This document shows positions 60,289-64,000 of a DNA stretch of 64,000 nt, one piece after another. The notes under the pieces are model-generated. The model ran no database searches and was not told the DNA's origin. It saw only the letters and a list, made by a program, of their open reading frames with translations. The number at the start of each line of letters is the position of its first letter. Within the stretch, counting starts at the first letter, position 1. The DNA comes from Candidatus Latescibacterota bacterium (GTDB taxonomy: Bacteria > Latescibacterota > UBA2968 > UBA8231), in NCBI GenBank assembly GCA_022826515.1, contig JAJDUT010000064.1, positions 11,960 to 75,959 of the forward strand. The letters run 5' to 3'. Both the position numbers and the translations under genes were made by a program.

Positions 60289-61524
60289 ATGAAAATCACC
60301 GACATCGAAGTCATCCCCATCTTCCCCAAGCTGGCCAGCCGCTACGCCGAGCGCCGCGTCGATCTCTACGGCATCGACTGCCGCGTCGTGTACAAAGTCC
60401 ACACCGACACCGGCATCACCGGCTACGGCGACATGCGAGTGCGCCCCTACGCCAAGCCATCCCGCGACGCCGTCGCGCAGTTCATTGGCCTCAGCCCTTT
60501 CGACTTCATCAACGACCATCGCTCCGCCGTCCCCTCGGGCCTACTATGCGCCCTGTACGACGCAATGGGCAAACACCTCGACCTGCCCGTCCACAAACTC
60601 CTCGGCCAGAAAAAGCGCAACGCCATCGCCGTGGCCGCCTGGACTCGACCCGCCTCCCCAGAGGTCTTCCGCGACGAGATTAAACGCGCCGCGGCCGAGG
60701 GCTACCGCGTCTTCAAAATCCACACCTGCACCTACCACGACGTCTTCGAGCAGACCCGGCTGGCCACAGAAGTCGCCCCAGAGAGTTTCCGCATCCACTA
60801 CGACTTCAACCACAACCGCAGCCTCGGCAGCGCACTGCCGATCATCGCCGAACTCGAAAGAAACTTCCCCATCGTCGGCTACATCGAAGACCCGCTCGAC
60901 AAAAAGGACATCGACGGCTGGAAACGCCTGCGCCAGCAGACCAGTCTGCCGCTAATCATGCACGGCACACCTTTGGGCGGCGTCCAAGAACTGATCTACG
61001 GCCTCGCCGACATGTACATGATCGGCGGCACCCTCGAAGACACCATGGCCGCCGGCTGGGCCTGTGGCCGGGCCAATGTGCAAGTTCTGCTGCAATTTGA
61101 AGGGGGTACGCTGGGCAAGGCTATGGCCATGCACATGGCCTCGGTGCTACCGACCCACACCGCCCACTCGATCAACCTCGACGACCAGTACGCCGAAGAC
61201 TACACCACCGAAACCATTCCCGTCGTCGATGGAGCCTCCCCCGTACCCAACGGACCGGGCTTGGGCTTTACAGTCGATGAGGACTCCCTAGCGCGGCTAG
61301 CGTCCCAATCACTCGTCGAGCGTCCCACCCACGTCGGCGTCTTGCAGATGCCCGGCGGGAACACGTACTACGGCTCGTCCTACATCTCCCCCACCAGCAT
61401 TACCGGCCACCAGGAAGGCGTCGACCGCGGCTTCCGCTCCTCAATCTGGGAAGACGACGGCTCGACCGAGTTCGCCAAAGTCCACGACCGCGTCAAAAAG
61501 GAAGGCGTCTTCCGCGCTGATTGA
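60289..61524 (+). CDS. Enolase-superfamily (mandelate racemase/muconate lactonizing enzyme-like) protein
   Basis: The ATG at 60289 has AAGGAG nine bases upstream. The product has 411 aa: an N-terminal capping domain (KITDIEVIPIFP, TDTGITGYGDMRV) and a barrel (FKIHTC, IHYDFNHNRSLG, GYIEDPLDKKDIDGW, LPLIMHGTPLGG). The first two Mg ligands (Asp in HYDFN, Glu in YIEDP) are clear. At the third-ligand position, usually Glu or Asp, the strand reads LIMHG. The usual K-x-K catalytic pair appears as K-I-H. It therefore belongs to the superfamily, but the reaction cannot be assigned. The neighbouring hydrolases and acetamidase suggest a catabolic role. Confidence 0.85.
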   Translation: MKITDIEVIPIFPKLASRYAERRVDLYGIDCRVVYKVHTDTGITGYGDMRVRPYAKPSRDAVAQFIGLSPFDFINDHRSAVPSGLLCALYDAMGKHLDLPVHKLLGQKKRNAIAVAAWTRPASPEVFRDEIKRAAAEGYRVFKIHTCTYHDVFEQTRLATEVAPESFRIHYDFNHNRSLGSALPIIAELERNFPIVGYIEDPLDKKDIDGWKRLRQQTSLPLIMHGTPLGGVQELIYGLADMYMIGGTLEDTMAAGWACGRANVQVLLQFEGGTLGKAMAMHMASVLPTHTAHSINLDDQYAEDYTTETIPVVDGASPVPNGPGLGFTVDEDSLARLASQSLVERPTHVGVLQMPGGNTYYGSSYISPTSITGHQEGVDRGFRSSIWEDDGSTEFAKVHDRVKKEGVFRAD

Positions 61525-61527
61525 CGC

Positions 61528-61544
61528 GGAGCATTTCATGCTCC
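61528..61544 (+). terminator. Hairpin right after the enolase-superfamily gene
   Basis: GGAGCAT and ATGCTCC form a perfect 7-bp stem with a TTC loop, starting three bases after the TGA. There is no T-run behind it. It may be a weak terminator or an mRNA-end stabiliser. Confidence 0.4.
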
Positions 61545-61584
61545 AAGATCGCCACAGCAATCCGCGCCCTCCGAAATGACAACC

Positions 61585-61650
61585 AACTTGCTAAATCTAG
61601 CGAGATTAGCCAAGTTATCTTTTTATTATAAACTTTATAAATTTTATAAT
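61585..61650 (+). promoter_or_regulatory. Inverted repeat and AT-rich promoter region of the ATPase gene
   Basis: An imperfect inverted repeat at 61585-61616 (AACTTG...CAAGTT ends, with CTAAATCT facing AGATTAG) precedes an extremely AT-rich stretch to 61669. A TATAAT lies at 61645-61650, about 20 bp before the ATG. The -35 element is unclear. The repeat could be an operator. Confidence 0.35.
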
Positions 61651-61669
61651 TATCCTATAAATTTGCCTT

Positions 61670-62866
61670 ATGGACCCCATACGCAATCCATACGCGCCTG
61701 GAGCCGGCACCCCACCGCCCGAGCTAGCTGGCCGCGATGATATCCGCGAATCCGCACGCATCGCATTGGAACGGACCAAAATAGGGCGGCCCACTAAGAG
61801 CATGATGATGGTCGGCTTGCGCGGCGTTGGCAAAACCGTGCTATTGGACATCATGCGGGAACAAGCCGAAGCAAGCGGCATCTACGCCCTACGCATCGAA
61901 GAACCTGAAAATCGTTCCCTGCCCGCCATTATAGTGCCTCAACTGCGCGTGGCGTTGTTGAGACTCTCGAATAAGCAGGCAGCAAAGCAACTAGCGCAAA
62001 GGGCACTTAGAGGACTCGCGGGATTTGTTGGGGCCTTAAAAGTGAAGTATCAGGACATCGAGGTCGGGCTGGACTTTGAACCTGAGTCTGGGTTGGCAGA
62101 CAACGGGGACTTAGAAATCGACTTGCAGGCTTTGTTTGAAGTCGTCGGTGCCGCCGCCAAGGCGGATGCGACCTGTGTGGCCTTATTTGTCGACGAACTT
62201 CAATATGTGCAAGAGAATGAGCTAGCGGCATTGATCACCGCCTTGCACCGGATGGCTCAGCGCAAACTCCCCGTGGTCATGGTTGGAGCCGGCCTACCCC
62301 AGGTACGCGGTCGCATGGGGCAAGCAAAATCTTATGCCGAACGACTTTTTGAGTTTCCCGCAATCGGGCCGCTGTCGCCCGAAGATGCCAAACGTGCAAT
62401 TGCAAAGCCCGCAAAAGATGAAGGAGTAGAGATCCAACCACTCGCGCTCGATGCCATCGTTTCTCAAACTCAATGCTATCCCTACTTCTTACAAGAATGG
62501 GGCAAGCATGTTTGGGATGTTGCCGAGCACACTCCTATTACCGCAGCTAATGTTGAAGTCGCGTCCCAACAGGCCATAGCGGCCCTAGATCAAAGCTTCT
62601 TTTCGGTACGGTTTGATAGGCTTACGCCGGCGGAAAAAAGGTATATGCGGGCAATGGCCCAGCTCGGTGCCGGGCCTCATCGTTCTGGTGATATTGCCAA
62701 TATATTGAACCGCCCAGTAAGCTCTTTGGCTCCCACTCGCAACCAGTTAATCAACAAAGGCATGATTTGGAGCCCAAGTCATGGGGACACCGCGTTCACC
62801 GTCCCCATGTTCGACCAATTCATGCAGCGCATCATGCCTGGCGATGAGTGGTTATCGTCCGTCTAG
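61670..62866 (+). CDS. AAA-family ATP-binding protein with C-terminal winged-helix region
   Basis: The product has 398 aa. The Walker A motif is GLRGVGKT (residues 49-56) and Walker B is CVALFVDELQYV (about 168-179). Sensor-like segments are LPVVMVGAGLPQVRG and FEFPAIGPLSPEDAKRAI, in the style of ORC1/Cdc6-like and archaeal-type STAND ATPases. The C-terminus (LTPAEKRYMRAMAQLGAGPHRSGDIANILN through LINKGMIWSPSHGD) resembles a winged helix that may bind DNA. There is no signal peptide. Such ATPases occur alone or with toxin or defence genes; here it stands alone behind an unusually AT-rich leader. The exact role is unknown. Confidence 0.82.
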   Translation: MDPIRNPYAPGAGTPPPELAGRDDIRESARIALERTKIGRPTKSMMMVGLRGVGKTVLLDIMREQAEASGIYALRIEEPENRSLPAIIVPQLRVALLRLSNKQAAKQLAQRALRGLAGFVGALKVKYQDIEVGLDFEPESGLADNGDLEIDLQALFEVVGAAAKADATCVALFVDELQYVQENELAALITALHRMAQRKLPVVMVGAGLPQVRGRMGQAKSYAERLFEFPAIGPLSPEDAKRAIAKPAKDEGVEIQPLALDAIVSQTQCYPYFLQEWGKHVWDVAEHTPITAANVEVASQQAIAALDQSFFSVRFDRLTPAEKRYMRAMAQLGAGPHRSGDIANILNRPVSSLAPTRNQLINKGMIWSPSHGDTAFTVPMFDQFMQRIMPGDEWLSSV

Positions 62867-62896
62867 CACCTAACGCCTAGGATTCGCCTCTCAGCC

Positions 62897-63808
62897 CTAT
62901 GGCTTATACGGCTCGCCCGTGCGCCGCAGTTTCTTAGTCACCGCGATCTGACAGGTCGCGTACCCGCCCATGTAGCCGGTGGCAAAGCCCGGACGCGCGT
63001 CCCCAATGGTGCCGACGATCATGTTGGCGTATTCGTACGTGGTGTCGTAGCGGTCGCAAATCAGGGCCACCATTTCGAGCCACGCCGCTTTGAGCGCATC
63101 ACCCCATTCTTCTGCGCGCGCACTGGTAAGATATTCCTCGGCGTCTTCCACTACCCTGGTGGTCTCGACCACGGGACTGCTGTTGGGGAACCCGGGCGAG
63201 CGATCCACCTTGAGCGTGATGGCCGAGTCTATCTCGACCCCGGCCCCAGTCAACTCGCCGTCGCCCATGCGCGCGTGGACATCGCCCAGCGAGAGCAGGC
63301 CCCCGGGCTTCTGCGCGCGGATGTGGACGGTACTGCCGGGCTGGATGGCATTGAAATCCATGTTGCCACCGTGATCTATGGCGTTGGGTGCCCATGATTC
63401 GAGCTGGACGACGCCGATCATGGGCCGCACTGGCACGACAAAATCCGGCGGAAAGTGAATCAGCCCGTCGCGCACCGGTGCCACGCAGCGCCAGTTTCCC
63501 CAATTGGGACCGCCGTTGCGATAGAAGCCATAGGGGCCGACTTCGATATCGATGATCTCGATGGCCACCCAATCGTCCGGCCCAATATCTTCGATGAGAA
63601 AGGGACCGCCGGGGCGGGCGTAGCGGCGATGGCTCTCCCCTGAAGTAATCATACCGGCGCGAGTTTCTCCGGCCGCTTCAAAGTCGTTGTCCGCCCCGCC
63701 AGTGGTCTCGATGATGACGGTTTCTCCGAGCGCCAAGGTGCCGCGCACTTGGCCGATTTCCGGGTCGTCCGACCCGCTGTAATGGGGAGTGCGAGTAAAG
63801 TGACGCAT
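62897..63808 (-). CDS. Acetamidase/formamidase family protein
   Basis: The 303-aa product belongs to the FmdA/AmdA family (PF03069): GETVIIETTGG near the start, VRPMIGVVQLESW, DHGGNMDFNAIQPGSTVHIRAQKPGGLLSLGDVHARMGDGELTGAGVEID, and PVVETTRVVEDAEEYL. The NxGNMD and GDVHAxxGDGE signatures match the metal-amidase core. The enzymes hydrolyse short-chain amides such as formamide and acetamide to the acid and ammonia. An AGGAGAA site lies ahead of the ATG. Convergence of amidase, carbamate-type hydrolase and oxygenase genes in this stretch suggests a shared catabolic theme. Confidence 0.92.
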   Translation of the reverse strand: MRHFTRTPHYSGSDDPEIGQVRGTLALGETVIIETTGGADNDFEAAGETRAGMITSGESHRRYARPGGPFLIEDIGPDDWVAIEIIDIEVGPYGFYRNGGPNWGNWRCVAPVRDGLIHFPPDFVVPVRPMIGVVQLESWAPNAIDHGGNMDFNAIQPGSTVHIRAQKPGGLLSLGDVHARMGDGELTGAGVEIDSAITLKVDRSPGFPNSSPVVETTRVVEDAEEYLTSARAEEWGDALKAAWLEMVALICDRYDTTYEYANMIVGTIGDARPGFATGYMGGYATCQIAVTKKLRRTGEPYKP

Positions 63809-63823
63809 AAGCGTTCTCCTTTG

Positions 63824-63863
63824 GGAATTAGGAATTAGGAATTAAGAATTAAGAATTAAGAAT
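63824..63863. repeat. Heptamer tandem repeat
   Basis: Five full 7-bp units and a partial sixth: three GGAATTA, two AGAATTA, then AGAAT. It lies 16 bp upstream of the acetamidase ATG, beyond the ribosome-binding site. Short heptamer arrays are typical of slipped-strand intergenic repeats. Confidence 0.9.
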
Positions 63864-63983
63864 GGCTTTGGTGCATGAATCGGTGTTTTTTTGGGTAGCT
63901 CGGTTGAATAAAAACAGGCTCCTCAGTAGATTGAGCACGACTTTCGCCAAAAAACCCATGCTTTCTCGTCCAAGGAACCTGTC

Positions 63984-64000
63984 ATGGCCAACCTATCGTC
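63984..64000 (+). CDS. Possible start of a gene running off the right edge
   Basis: ATG at 63984 follows a CAAGGAACC purine-rich site and opens MANLS before the window ends. Only five codons are visible, so neither the gene nor a product can be confirmed. The preceding 120 bp (63864-63983) hold no other recognisable feature. Confidence 0.25.

Noticed and set aside
63824..63863. Direct repeats as a possible CRISPR array
   Set aside because: Units are 7 bp with no spacers and no cas genes nearby; it is a simple tandem repeat.
63886..63960. T-run plus GGGT and A-run plus CCCAT as ends of an insertion sequence
   Set aside because: The two motifs are not true inverted repeats of each other, and no transposase can be confirmed before the window ends.

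Overview
The window reads as a piece of a Gram-negative bacterial chromosome of moderate to high GC. It is rich in secreted proteins with C-terminal FlgD-like Ig / type A sorting-like domains (motifs such as FTPNGDGxND and YPNPFN) and in genes common in environmental FCB-group lineages: CRTAC1 (FG-GAP plus ASPIC/UnbV) proteins, a sulfatase, a phytanoyl-CoA dioxygenase, CehA/McbA-type hydrolases, DUF6785 membrane proteins and an AAA/PD-(D/E)XK protein. A Latescibacterota- or Poribacteria-like organism is the best guess from this inventory. That is inference; no rRNA or tRNA marker was seen.

Region 1 (1-27076) is the most striking part: two divergent copies of one surface-protein gene cluster. 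Copy 1 has A-B-C on the minus strand (5969 down through the left edge) and F-TPR-E on the plus strand (6122-11197). Copy 2 has F' on the minus strand (11288-12961), then a SorC-family regulator and A'-B'-C'-D-E' on the plus strand (13121-27076). A, D and E are large secreted proteins with discoidin-like regions, a WSxWS-like motif and a FlgD-like C-terminus. B and C are about 930-990-residue secreted, probably outer-membrane proteins with an EF-hand-like acidic stretch. F is a two-domain parvulin (SurA/PpiC-like). My reading is a cell-surface assembly with its own periplasmic chaperone, duplicated and put under SorC control in copy 2. I do not recognise it as a named system. A fragment of a CRTAC1 gene lies between the two copies.

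Region 2 (27159-43154) starts with a symmetric terminator and a secreted CBM9/DOMON-like protein with a good minus-strand promoter. A minus-strand run follows: two coupled CRTAC1 proteins, then a SUMF1-like protein, an unknown 251-aa protein and a DUF6785 membrane protein. A cytoplasmic-type sulfatase lies on the plus strand. Convergent to it is a 2090-residue fusion of a degenerate M28 peptidase, an FtsX/MacB-like permease and a DUF6785-like membrane domain.

Region 3 (43438-50148) encodes a small secreted protein, a matrixin-type metalloprotease and three tandem NHL-repeat proteins. The last four share an almost identical C-terminal sorting-like module. A 152-bp element with terminal inverted repeats follows.

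Region 4 (50456-64000) holds a CreD-like membrane protein, an AAA/PD-(D/E)XK protein, a PhyH dioxygenase, two paralogous CehA/McbA-type hydrolases separated by a HigB/HigA-type toxin-antitoxin pair, an enolase-superfamily protein, an ORC/AAA-like ATPase and an acetamidase/formamidase. Together they suggest breakdown of small organic amides, carbamates or similar substrates. A heptamer tandem repeat and the first codons of a possible further gene close the window. No rRNA, tRNA, CRISPR array or complete insertion sequence was seen.
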